Positions 1-8,379 of a DNA stretch of 64,000 nucleotides are shown here, piece after piece. The translations under genes were made by a program, and so were the position numbers. The DNA is from Candidatus Bipolaricaulota bacterium. GTDB taxonomy: Bacteria; Bipolaricaulota; Bipolaricaulia; Bipolaricaulales; Bipolaricaulaceae. How positions within the stretch are numbered: position 1 is the stretch's first letter; every line of letters starts with the position of its first letter. The stretch lies in assembly GCA_014360995.1 (NCBI GenBank), contig JACIWL010000001.1, forward strand, positions 1-64,000, given 5' to 3'. The notes beneath the pieces were generated by a model. That model was not told the DNA's origin and made no database searches. It worked only from the letters and a program-made list of their open reading frames with translations.

Positions 1-978
1 GCCCTTTTTGCCGTTGAACACCCCAATGTGCGGATTTCAGTGGGGGTAAGCGGGACAAGCGGAGGATTCCGTCGGTTCCTGGCCGCGGAACTGGACATCG
101 TTTGCGCCTCCCGGCCCATCCGCGATGCGGAAATGGCCACGGCCCGGGAAAGGGGAATAGAGTACATCGAACTCCTCATCGGGTTCGATGGCGTAACCGT
201 GGCCATCTCCCTAAACACCTCCATCTTTAAACCTGGTGTTCCTCCAGTCCTGACCTTAGGCGAGCTCGAGCTCCTGTGGAGCAAGGAGTCCGAGGGCCTT
301 ATCACCCGATGGAGCCAGCTAGGGAGCCGTTTTCAAGACGGGAAGATCCTCCTTTCAGGGGCAGCTTCCACCTCGGGGACTTTTGATTTCTTCACCGAGC
401 TAGTGAACGGCCGGGCAGGGGACTCCCGGGCCGATTACTTCGGCACTGAAGAGGACCAGCTTTTGGCCGAGCTCACCGGAGCGGAGCCCTTCGGGCTCAC
501 CTATTTCGGCTTTGCCTATCTGGAGCACAACCGGGACCGGGTGCAGGCCGTGGCCATCGATCCCCGCCGCACTTTGGTGGATGCCCCAGAAGAGGTGCTT
601 TTGGAGATAAACCGGCGGCGGACGGCTGCGGGTAAACCCCCTCTGGTCAACGAAGGCGGCGCGCCCCGTGGGATCCTGCCTACCCTGGACACCATCGGCG
701 CTTACCTCTATCCCTTGACTAGGCCCCTCTTCATCTACGTAAATGCCCAAAGCGCTCAACGTCCGGCCGTGGCAGCGTTTGTGGAGTTCCTTCTTAAGCT
801 GGTAGAGGACGAAGAGTTCATGCTGGACGTGGGTTATGTGCCTGCATATTTTGAGCTCCTTGAGGCCGCCAGGGAAATCTGGGCTAAGCGCATCACGGGC
901 TCAGCCTTCGCCGGACAAATTTCTGGTCTTGGGGCTGAAGACCTTCTTGCCAAGTACAAGGCCCATGCTGGTAAATAG
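1..978 (+). CDS. pstS: Phosphate ABC transporter substrate-binding protein PstS (5' truncated by the window edge)
   Basis: Frame is open from base 1 (ALFAVEHPNVRISVGVSGTSGGFRRF); SGTSGGF phosphate-binding motif; directly upstream of pstC/A/B. Confidence 0.88.
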   Translation, partial: ALFAVEHPNVRISVGVSGTSGGFRRFLAAELDIVCASRPIRDAEMATARERGIEYIELLIGFDGVTVAISLNTSIFKPGVPPVLTLGELELLWSKESEGLITRWSQLGSRFQDGKILLSGAASTSGTFDFFTELVNGRAGDSRADYFGTEEDQLLAELTGAEPFGLTYFGFAYLEHNRDRVQAVAIDPRRTLVDAPEEVLLEINRRRTAAGKPPLVNEGGAPRGILPTLDTIGAYLYPLTRPLFIYVNAQSAQRPAVAAFVEFLLKLVEDEEFMLDVGYVPAYFELLEAAREIWAKRITGSAFAGQISGLGAEDLLAKYKAHAGK

Positions 979-1900
979 TCATCACTCCATAACTAGCTTA
1001 GAGCTTCGTCCTCCTTTTGGGCGTTTATTGAAGGAACGCTTCATCCGCTGGGTGTTCATGGTCTGTGCCTTTTTTGCTGTCGTCATCACCTTCGCTACCC
1101 TGGGGATGTTCGTGGCGGAAAGCCTCCCCTTCTTTGCGCAGGTTTCCCTAGGGGAATTCCTTGGCGGCATAAGGTGGGCTCCCCTTCACGAACCCCCGAG
1201 CTACGGGGTCTTGGCCCTCGTCGCCGATACCCTGGTCATCACGGCCATCGCCTTGGGCGTGGCCTTGCCCCTTGGTCTCCTTTCCGCGGTGTTCTTGAGC
1301 GAGTACGCGAGCTTTCGCCTGCGACAAGTTTGCAAGCCCATTTTGGAGGTTTTAGCCGGGGTCCCCACCGTGGTTTACGGCTTTTTTGCCCTGCGCTTTG
1401 TTACTCCCCTCCTTCAGCGCACCTTCCTGCCCCAGCTTTCGTTCTGGAATGGCCTTTCTGCCGGGCTAGTTATGGGGATCATGATCATCCCCCTCGTGGC
1501 CTCCATCAGCGAGGAGGTGCTATTCGCGGTGCCGCGGAGGCTGCGGGAGGCGGCCTATGCCCTAGGGGCCACGAAGTTCGAGGTCACCACCCGGGTGGTG
1601 ATCCCCGCCGCCTCCTCCGGGATTGGCGCTTCCTTCATCCTGGCCCTGTCCCGGGCCATTGGCGAGACGATGATCGTGGCCTTAGCTGCGGGGAGGACCC
1701 CGGCCTGGCCTCCCGACCCCACCCGGCCCATGTTGACCATCACCACCACCATTGTGAACATCGCCACCGGAGACCACGAGGCCACAGCCTTCATCTGGTC
1801 AGTTCTTTTTGCTTTGGGCTTTCTTCTTTTCCTTTCCACCCTGGTCTTCAACGTGGCCAGCCACGTCATCGTCCGGCGGTTTAGGGAAAGGTTCCCTTGA
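965..1900 (+). CDS. pstC: Phosphate ABC transporter permease PstC
   Basis: BPD permease EAAYALGATKFEV loop, six-TM pattern; ATG at 965 overlaps the end of pstS. Confidence 0.92.
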   Translation: MLVNSHHSITSLELRPPFGRLLKERFIRWVFMVCAFFAVVITFATLGMFVAESLPFFAQVSLGEFLGGIRWAPLHEPPSYGVLALVADTLVITAIALGVALPLGLLSAVFLSEYASFRLRQVCKPILEVLAGVPTVVYGFFALRFVTPLLQRTFLPQLSFWNGLSAGLVMGIMIIPLVASISEEVLFAVPRRLREAAYALGATKFEVTTRVVIPAASSGIGASFILALSRAIGETMIVALAAGRTPAWPPDPTRPMLTITTTIVNIATGDHEATAFIWSVLFALGFLLFLSTLVFNVASHVIVRRFRERFP

Positions 1901-3318
1901 TGCGGCGCAGCTGGCGCAAAGGGTTGGGGAACGCGTTCGGAGTTTTAGCTACAAGCGGGCTTCTTTTGGCCCTTCTGGCGTTGGGCACGATGATCGCCAC
2001 CACGGCCCTTCAGGCCGGGAAGCTTACGGCGATGGACGCCATGGCCCAAGCCGGTTTAGCCCTTTCCTTGCGCTCGGTGGACCTTCCCGGCCTTGGTTTT
2101 CTTTCTTATGTCGTCGCCGCCCAAGTTGATGCGAACTCCGCTGCGGCGCAGGTCGGGTTAAGCCAAGGCGACGTCATCGTGGCCGTGGGAGGGAGGCCTG
2201 TGGGCCGACCAAACGAGGTCTGGGGGGCGGTGAAAGCCCGCGGGGAGGGCCCTGCGACTATCGCCTGGATTCCGAAACCGGAGAAGCTATGGGGGAGGCT
2301 TCAAGCCGTGGCCCGCCCCGAGCGAGCTGGAGAGTTTTGCGTGACGTTGACCTCGATTCCCGCCGGATCGAAAGCGCAAGAAGCCGGCCTCCAACCCGGC
2401 GATGTCCTTATCAGCGTGGGTGACCTCCCGGTCACGGGAACGCGCCAGGCCTGGGAGGCTGTGGTGGCCGCCGTTCGCTCCGGTTTGGAAGAAGTCCCGC
2501 TCGAAATTGAGCGAGAGGGGAAGAGGCTGAAGCTATCCCTACACCCGGTGCAGCGGACCGAGATCCCCTTCCAATTGGACTTTTTCGGGGCATGGTGGAG
2601 GTTTCTCACCCGCATTGGGGATCCGCGCTATCCGGAGCGCACTGGGCTCCTCAGCGCCTTGGTCGGCTCGCTTTTGGTGGTGGGTGTCATGGCCCTGTTT
2701 GTCTTTCCTTTGGGGGTGGGCGCCGCGGTGTATCTCGAGGAATACGCCCCTAAGAACTGGTTCACGGAGGCAGTGCAAATACTCATCGCGAACCTGGCGG
2801 GGATGCCATCAGCCGTGGTGGGGATTTTCGGGTTGGAAATTTTTGCCCGCTCTTGGGGGCTGGGCCGGAGCGTGTTCGCCGGCGGCTTGACGTTGGCTTT
2901 ATTGATCCTTCCCCAGACCATCATTGCCACCCGGGAGGCCCTGCGGGCCGTGCCCCGCTGGGTGCGGGAGGCCGCGGCCAGCCTGGGCGCCACCCCATGG
3001 CAAGTGGTCCGCTTCCACGTGCTTCCCTATGCTTTGCCCGGGATCTTTACCGGTTTCATCCTCGCGTTGGCCCGGGCCCTGGGCGAGGCGGCCCCCCTCC
3101 TGCTCCTGGGGGCCTTCCTCTACGTCACCTTTGTGCCAAAAAGCCTTATGGACTCCTTCACCATCGTTCCCTTGCAGATCTTTGACTGGGCTACCAAACC
3201 CCAGGACGGTTTTTCCTGCGTGGCCGCCGCTGCCATCATCGTCTTGATCATCACCCACTTGGCCCTCAATAGCCTCGCCATCTTCTTGCGAAATAGATAC
3301 CAAAGGAGGTGGACATGA
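1897..3318 (+). CDS. pstA: Phosphate ABC transporter permease PstA with two PDZ-like domains inserted after TM1
   Basis: C-terminal half is PstA permease ([26 protein letters not shown]). Between TM1 and the permease core are two PDZ-like units: [24 protein letters not shown] and [23 protein letters not shown]. Confidence 0.9.
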   Translation: MMRRSWRKGLGNAFGVLATSGLLLALLALGTMIATTALQAGKLTAMDAMAQAGLALSLRSVDLPGLGFLSYVVAAQVDANSAAAQVGLSQGDVIVAVGGRPVGRPNEVWGAVKARGEGPATIAWIPKPEKLWGRLQAVARPERAGEFCVTLTSIPAGSKAQEAGLQPGDVLISVGDLPVTGTRQAWEAVVAAVRSGLEEVPLEIEREGKRLKLSLHPVQRTEIPFQLDFFGAWWRFLTRIGDPRYPERTGLLSALVGSLLVVGVMALFVFPLGVGAAVYLEEYAPKNWFTEAVQILIANLAGMPSAVVGIFGLEIFARSWGLGRSVFAGGLTLALLILPQTIIATREALRAVPRWVREAAASLGATPWQVVRFHVLPYALPGIFTGFILALARALGEAAPLLLLGAFLYVTFVPKSLMDSFTIVPLQIFDWATKPQDGFSCVAAAAIIVLIITHLALNSLAIFLRNRYQRRWT

Positions 3319-4115
3319 AGGGGAAAGGGGCGTCTTTGGCGGAGACGACCCAGTCTTTCCTTGTGGAGAACCCCATATTTGAGATTCGCCAACTCAGCGT
3401 GTGGTATAAAGCCCAACAGGTGCTTAAGGACGTAACCATGGATATCCCGGAGAAACAGGTCACAGCAATTATTGGCCCCTCAGGATGTGGGAAATCCACC
3501 TTTTTGCGGTCCCTAAACAGGATGAACGATCTCATCCCCGGCATGCGCGCCGAGGGGCAAGTCTTTTTCCGCGGTCTCAACATCTATGCGCGCTCCGTGG
3601 ATCCCGTGGAGGTGCGGCGGAGGATCGGCATGGTTTTTCAGGTGCCCAACCCCTTCCCTAAATCGATCTTCGAGAATGTGGCCTTTGGGCTGCGCATAAA
3701 CGGTTTCAATGGGGACCTAAAGGCCAAAGTCCAATGGGCTTTGGAACGGGCCGCCCTTTGGGATGAGGTTAAGCATTGCCTTCACAAAAGCGCCTTCGAG
3801 CTCTCCGGCGGGCAACAGCAGAGGCTCTGCATCGCCCGGGCCCTCGCTGTGGAGCCCGAGGTCCTCCTCATGGACGAGCCCTGCTCGGCCCTTGACCCCA
3901 TCGCCACCGCCAAGATCGAGGACCTCATACACGAGCTAAAACGCGAAGTGACCATTGTGATCGTAACGCACAACATGCAACAGGCGGCCCGCATCTCCGA
4001 CTACACCGCCTTCATGTTCCTTGGGGAGGTTTTGGAGTTCGCTCCCACCGGGCTCCTTTTTACCAAACCAAAGGACCCAAAAACCGAGGCCTACCTCGCC
4101 GGACGGTTCGGGTAA
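3315..4115 (+). CDS. pstB: Phosphate ABC transporter ATP-binding protein PstB
   Basis: Walker [10 protein letters not shown], signature LSGGQQQR, Walker [28 protein letters not shown] before ATG 3315. Confidence 0.95.
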   Translation: MKGKGASLAETTQSFLVENPIFEIRQLSVWYKAQQVLKDVTMDIPEKQVTAIIGPSGCGKSTFLRSLNRMNDLIPGMRAEGQVFFRGLNIYARSVDPVEVRRRIGMVFQVPNPFPKSIFENVAFGLRINGFNGDLKAKVQWALERAALWDEVKHCLHKSAFELSGGQQQRLCIARALAVEPEVLLMDEPCSALDPIATAKIEDLIHELKREVTIVIVTHNMQQAARISDYTAFMFLGEVLEFAPTGLLFTKPKDPKTEAYLAGRFG

Positions 4116-4255
4116 AAATCCTCTTTTGTTGTCAGTAACTTCTGCGCAGGATTTTTTGGAGAGAGAGCACCAGGGCAAACCTTTGGCCCACCAAAGGGGC
4201 GGCTTTGCCGTTGGCCCTTTGCGGATCTGGGTCTGGTGGGCAAGGATCCCGGGAT

Positions 4256-4284
4256 TTGACATGGGGAAGGGGCAGACCTAAACT
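4256..4284 (+). promoter_or_regulatory. Sigma70-like promoter TTGACA-17 bp-TAAACT
   Basis: Perfect -35 at 4256-4261, 17-bp spacer, -10 TAAACT at 4279-4284, upstream of the zinc-ribbon gene. Confidence 0.5.
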
Positions 4285-4389
4285 TCGCCGGCCATCCCAA
4301 GGAGGAGGGCTAAAAGGGGTGACCGTGATGCTGCTTAAGGAGAAGAAGCCTAAGCAGCCAGGGAAACCTTCCATGTGAGGGAGAGCAAC

Positions 4390-4572
4390 ATGCCGCGGGC
4401 GACTTGTCCGGTCTGTGATGCAGAGCTCCGCTTAAGCCAAGCGGAGGTGGTTTTTGGGCGGCGCTTGACCTGCCCGGAGTGTGGGGCCGTCCTGGAAGTG
4501 GTGGAAGAGGACCCCCTCGAGCTTGAGGAGGTTTTCGAGTTTCAGGACGACTTCGAGGAAGACGAGTTCTAA
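4390..4572 (+). CDS. LysW-like small zinc-ribbon acidic protein
   Basis: CPVCDAEL..CPECGAVLEVV zinc ribbon plus acidic C-terminus; lacks the C-terminal EDWGE carrier motif. Confidence 0.6.
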   Translation: MPRATCPVCDAELRLSQAEVVFGRRLTCPECGAVLEVVEEDPLELEEVFEFQDDFEEDEF

Positions 4573-4573
4573 G

Positions 4574-4596
4574 GGGCGACGAAAGTCGCCCTTTTT
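4574..4596 (+). terminator. Rho-independent terminator
   Basis: gggcgac-gaaa-gtcgccc followed by ttttt. Confidence 0.85.
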
Positions 4597-4602
4597 CATT
4601 TT

Positions 4603-5184
4603 GTGCAGCGGGAAAAGAGGCTTAAGGAAATAGCCGCTTCCCGTCTTTCTAGTATCGTTGCTGTTTGTGTGAACTTTGAAGACCCGCGCAACGCCGCGGC
4701 CATCCTGCGGACCTGCGAAGCTTTGGGCATCCTTGAGGTCTATGTCATCGAAGAGGACCGCCCGTTTTATCCCTCGCCTAAGGTGACACAAGGCGCGGAT
4801 AAGTGGCTGCGAATAAGGCGGTTTCGGCGGGCCGAGCCGGCGTTTTCGGAGCTGCGAGGCCGGGGGTTTCGCATTTTTGCCGCTACTCCCACCGGATCCA
4901 TCACCGTAGAGGAACTTCCTTTGGATTCGCCCCTGGCTTTGGTGTTTGGTAACGAAAAAGAGGGGATTAGCCCGCATATCCTCGCCTTATGCGATGGCAC
5001 TTTTCGGGTGCCCATGTTCGGTCTTACCCAATCCTTCAATGTTTCGGTTGCGGCCGGCATTTCCTTTTACCTTGCTAGCGCGGCCCGGCGCCGCCTCCTT
5101 GGCCAACCCGGGGACCTCTCCCCCGCTGAGCAAAAAGCCCTTTTGGCCGAATACTTGCGAGACCAAAAATCCTCCGATCTTTAA
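4603..5184 (+). CDS. TrmH/SpoU family RNA 2'-O-methyltransferase
   Basis: NFEDPRNAAAILRTCEALG, LALVFGNEKEGIS, FGLTQSFNVSVAAGI SpoU motifs. Confidence 0.88.
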   Translation: MQREKRLKEIAASRLSSIVAVCVNFEDPRNAAAILRTCEALGILEVYVIEEDRPFYPSPKVTQGADKWLRIRRFRRAEPAFSELRGRGFRIFAATPTGSITVEELPLDSPLALVFGNEKEGISPHILALCDGTFRVPMFGLTQSFNVSVAAGISFYLASAARRRLLGQPGDLSPAEQKALLAEYLRDQKSSDL

Positions 5185-5319
5185 CCCCGCTTTGGCTTGC
5201 GGGAACCAGGGTCTTTCTGAGTTTTTCCGGAGAAGGCTTCTTTGGCCGAAGAATTGGCGAGGGGTGTGCCAGTCCGGTGGGGTTGGAGGCGCGGGGTGAC
5301 GGGGCTTTAGCGAGGGAGG

Positions 5320-5325
5320 TATAAT
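5320..5325 (+). promoter_or_regulatory. -10 element (TATAAT) of the tRNA-Cys/tRNA-Val promoter
   Basis: Perfect TATAAT ending 11 bp before the tRNA-Cys 5' end; no convincing -35. Confidence 0.5.
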
Positions 5326-5335
5326 GGGGCTAAGT

Positions 5336-5411
5336 GGCGGCGTAGCCAAGCGGTTAAGGCGAGGGACTGCAAATCCCTTATTCCCCGGTTCGAATCCGGG
5401 CGCCGCCTCCA
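5336..5411 (+). tRNA. tRNA-Cys (GCA), CCA encoded
   Basis: Cloverleaf GGCGGCG...CGCCGCC; anticodon loop around GCA; TTCGAAT T-loop; CCA at 5409-5411. Confidence 0.95.
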
Positions 5412-5488
5412 GGGTGGTTAGCTCAGCCTGGTAGAGCACACGCTTGACGTGCGTGGGGTCGCAGGTTCGAGTCCTGCACCACCCACCA
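5412..5488 (+). tRNA. tRNA-Val (GAC), CCA encoded
   Basis: Acceptor GGGTGGT/ACCACCC; anticodon stem CACGC/GCGTG, loop TTGACGT; CCA at 5486-5488. Confidence 0.95.
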
Positions 5489-5544
5489 GTCAAGATTTCC
5501 TGCCCGTGTAAAACTTCAGGGCGCCAAAGGTTTTGGCACGTAAG

Positions 5545-7242
5545 TTACTTTTCTGTCCCTTCTTGCCAGTAAGCTGGGCGTGGGAATTTGATCTTTATGG
5601 GCTGGCGGAAGGTGGCGTGGCTGATGACCAGTTCACCCTTTTCCAGGCGTGTGACATTCGCCTTAACCGCCGGATCCAGGAAACGATAGGCAGGGGATGA
5701 AAGTTCAACGGAGCCGCTTCGACCAATAACTATCGTTGAGCAGTTGCCTGCTACGCGGTCATGCACTGCGCTCATAAACTGCTCGGCACCGAAAAGCACC
5801 ACCCCCAGCGAACGACCGCGCTCTGCAATGTCCAGCACTTGCTCTATGATGGGGGATTCTTTCTCTCTCGCGGGTGCGTATTTGTTCAACTCGTCCACAA
5901 AGATAATCACCTTTTCTGGCAAATCTTCCCTTTCGCTGCCCTCTTCCGCGTACAAAGCATAGATCGTGCGCAGAATATCGCCAAAGACCAGAGTCTGCTC
6001 CTCGTCGGTAAGGCGAGCGATGTCCACGACGATTGTCTCGCCGCCGCGGATCGTGGCAATCTCTTGGCTAAGATTTTTTGTCCTTTTGTCGCGCTGATCC
6101 ACAAAGATTCCGGACTGGCGGGTCTGCACGATGCGGCGCAGCAATCGGCGGAAGCGCCCGACCGATACCGCGCGCACATCGCCCACCGGCTGGACCTGTC
6201 CCTCTTTCACCAACGGCTCACCGTTCAGTAAACTCTCCCAGTCGGTAACGCTCTTCCATTTACCCTGCGGCCCCCAATGTCCAGTCCTGGGATCGGAGAG
6301 CCCCTGCTGGATCTCGCCGATCAGGGCACCCACCGTATCCCAGGGATCGGGAATGTTGGACAGAAGCAGGTCTAATTTATCGTAGGTATCTGCCAGCGAG
6401 TAGGCGTAGAGGAACCAGTTGCGCTCCGGCAGGCGGAAACTGTTGGGCCTGCCGGTTGTGGGAGTCTCTTTTCCGTAGGGCAAGAGGTAGCGCACGTTGT
6501 CAAACGGCTTGGGCCTAAGTCCAAGCGCTTCCCAAAATTCATGCTGCTCTGGAGGTAGCCCTCCCTTAGGTGGCTGGTCAATCGAGAGCAAATCGCCGTG
6601 CTTGACGTTTAGGATGATGACACCGATGCGGTTGCGATTCTCCGCTTTCTGGAGAATGGACTGGATGAGGAAGATCGCATACGAGGTTTTCGTCGCCAAC
6701 CCGGAGATGCCGGTGATGTTGACGTGCGCGCCTTCCGGTCCCAGAATGTAGCGGCTGTCCAGGTACACCACGGCACGGGTACCGTTGGACATCTCAATGA
6801 GCCCGGCAGGTATCCGGTAGCGCTCCGGCACCTGGTCAATCCCCAGGGCCGTATGGATCCCCTGCTCGTCGGCGAAGCGCACGGGGCGATCGTTCATCAC
6901 CGGCATGTAGATGTCCTGGTCATTGGAGAGAACCGCAACGCGTGCCACCGTAGTCCCCTGCCGCACGGTGTTGGGCTCCGCAGTGATTTGCCCGAAATCG
7001 TTGGAAATGTAATTGGATAGGTGCGTAGGCGCATCGGTACTGTGCTCCAACGTGGTCACAATGCCAAAGGTGCGACTCGTCCCTTCTGGAGCAACCTGTT
7101 CCGCTTCCACGATATCAAAAGGGTTGACAATGACATTGGGTGCAAGCCAGAAGGAGAACTCATTGGATGTGTTGGGCTGGTTTGCGGTCGCCGATGAAAG
7201 CCCAATGATTGGGCGTTCGTCAGTCATCATCTCGTTAGCCAT
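5545..7242 (-). CDS. HerA/DUF87-like ATPase (translocase)
   Basis: Walker B VIIFVDELNKYAP; HerA-like LGVVLFGAEQFMSAVHDRVAGNCSTIVIGRSGSVEL sensor/Arg-finger region; atypical P-loop ITGISGLATKTSYA; downstream of a NurA-like gene. Confidence 0.75.
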   Translation of the reverse strand: MANEMMTDERPIIGLSSATANQPNTSNEFSFWLAPNVIVNPFDIVEAEQVAPEGTSRTFGIVTTLEHSTDAPTHLSNYISNDFGQITAEPNTVRQGTTVARVAVLSNDQDIYMPVMNDRPVRFADEQGIHTALGIDQVPERYRIPAGLIEMSNGTRAVVYLDSRYILGPEGAHVNITGISGLATKTSYAIFLIQSILQKAENRNRIGVIILNVKHGDLLSIDQPPKGGLPPEQHEFWEALGLRPKPFDNVRYLLPYGKETPTTGRPNSFRLPERNWFLYAYSLADTYDKLDLLLSNIPDPWDTVGALIGEIQQGLSDPRTGHWGPQGKWKSVTDWESLLNGEPLVKEGQVQPVGDVRAVSVGRFRRLLRRIVQTRQSGIFVDQRDKRTKNLSQEIATIRGGETIVVDIARLTDEEQTLVFGDILRTIYALYAEEGSEREDLPEKVIIFVDELNKYAPAREKESPIIEQVLDIAERGRSLGVVLFGAEQFMSAVHDRVAGNCSTIVIGRSGSVELSSPAYRFLDPAVKANVTRLEKGELVISHATFRQPIKIKFPRPAYWQEGTEK

Positions 7243-7248
7243 ACTGCC

Positions 7249-8379
7249 TCACCTCCACTTCAGGTATTGCTGAATCACCTCGCGAGAGAGAAGGCTTTCC
7301 TTAACCGCCCGCTCGGCAAGGAAAATGTGATACAGATGGGCGTGCCAACGGCGGTCCAGCCCGTGAGGCGTTACCTGGCGCTCTGCCACTAAAGCACATG
7401 AGAGCCTGTCAATCAGCTCGGAGGGCACTGGCTCTGCAGTCGGATTGACCAGCTCCACCTTGACGACACCCATTAGCGGGTAGTCCAGATGCCGTTGTTC
7501 CCGTAGCCGAACATACCAGAAAACGACCTTGCCATCGCGAGCCCTAAAGGCAGCCGTGCGATGCTCTGCCTCTAAGCCCGCCAGCAATTGATAAATGGAG
7601 CGACACTCTGCGCGCGGACCGCGACCGAAGACAAACTGCGGGTCTTTGCGAAAATTCTTTGACACCCCAATCACTGGCCTGATTCTCTCGCCAGCGCTCA
7701 AACTCTGGAGCACGGGGTCAAACATCAGCGAGCCGTCCGCGATGAGCCAGGAGTTTTCGTCCAGTTTGTCCAGGAGGCTGCTTATCATTTCCGCTTCCAA
7801 CTTCCGCATCTCAAACTGTACTTTACCCATTGCCTTGTTACGCAGGTCAAAGTCTGATAGCACCTGGCTGACGATGTCCCTTTCCGTCAAGTCCACCAGT
7901 CTAACGGCGCTCTGCGAGGAAAGAGCTTCCAATCGGGCCCAGACCGTTTCGGAAAGCCGCTGCCTGCCTACCAGCAGGATATGGTCTACCCGCAAAGCTT
8001 CCCGCCGCACCGAGCCATCATCTTCCCGTCGCAGGACGCAGGCGCCGATTTGCGCGTAGTGCACCGGCGATTCCCGCTCGTTTTCCAGCACCGTGCCGAG
8101 AAAGTAGGAGCGAAATGAGCCGTCAAGGAAGTAGCGAAAGAGAAGCTGCTTTGTGCGCCCGGCGGGGGGCACAGGACGATACATAGGCGGCCTTGGGGTT
8201 GAAGGGTCATGCTCGAAAATCGTTTCAAAGACTTTTTCGTCTTCATTCAGCAATTGATCCTCGCGCTCTTCAAAATCGGGGCGTTCCAAATCCTCCACGG
8301 CGCCACCCACGGCGGGGAGGACCTCCACATCCTGTGCGATGGCTCGGAGGATGTGACGGAGCTCTGGCAAAGCATTCAT
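7249..8379 (-). CDS. NurA-like nuclease
   Basis: RYFLDGSFRSYFLG and WLIADGSLMFDP Asp-Gly motifs, PVIGVSKNFRKDP, YPLMGVVKVELVNP; start ATG overlaps the upstream stop (ATGA); paired with HerA. Confidence 0.7.
   Translation of the reverse strand: MNALPELRHILRAIAQDVEVLPAVGGAVEDLERPDFEEREDQLLNEDEKVFETIFEHDPSTPRPPMYRPVPPAGRTKQLLFRYFLDGSFRSYFLGTVLENERESPVHYAQIGACVLRREDDGSVRREALRVDHILLVGRQRLSETVWARLEALSSQSAVRLVDLTERDIVSQVLSDFDLRNKAMGKVQFEMRKLEAEMISSLLDKLDENSWLIADGSLMFDPVLQSLSAGERIRPVIGVSKNFRKDPQFVFGRGPRAECRSIYQLLAGLEAEHRTAAFRARDGKVVFWYVRLREQRHLDYPLMGVVKVELVNPTAEPVPSELIDRLSCALVAERQVTPHGLDRRWHAHLYHIFLAERAVKESLLSREVIQQYLKWR

Noticed and set aside
4168-4238. SRP RNA, 6S RNA or other known housekeeping ncRNA in the pstB downstream gap
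   Set aside because: No SRP apical GGAA/GGUC signature or 6S-like open-bubble architecture recognised; kept only as an unassigned structured candidate.
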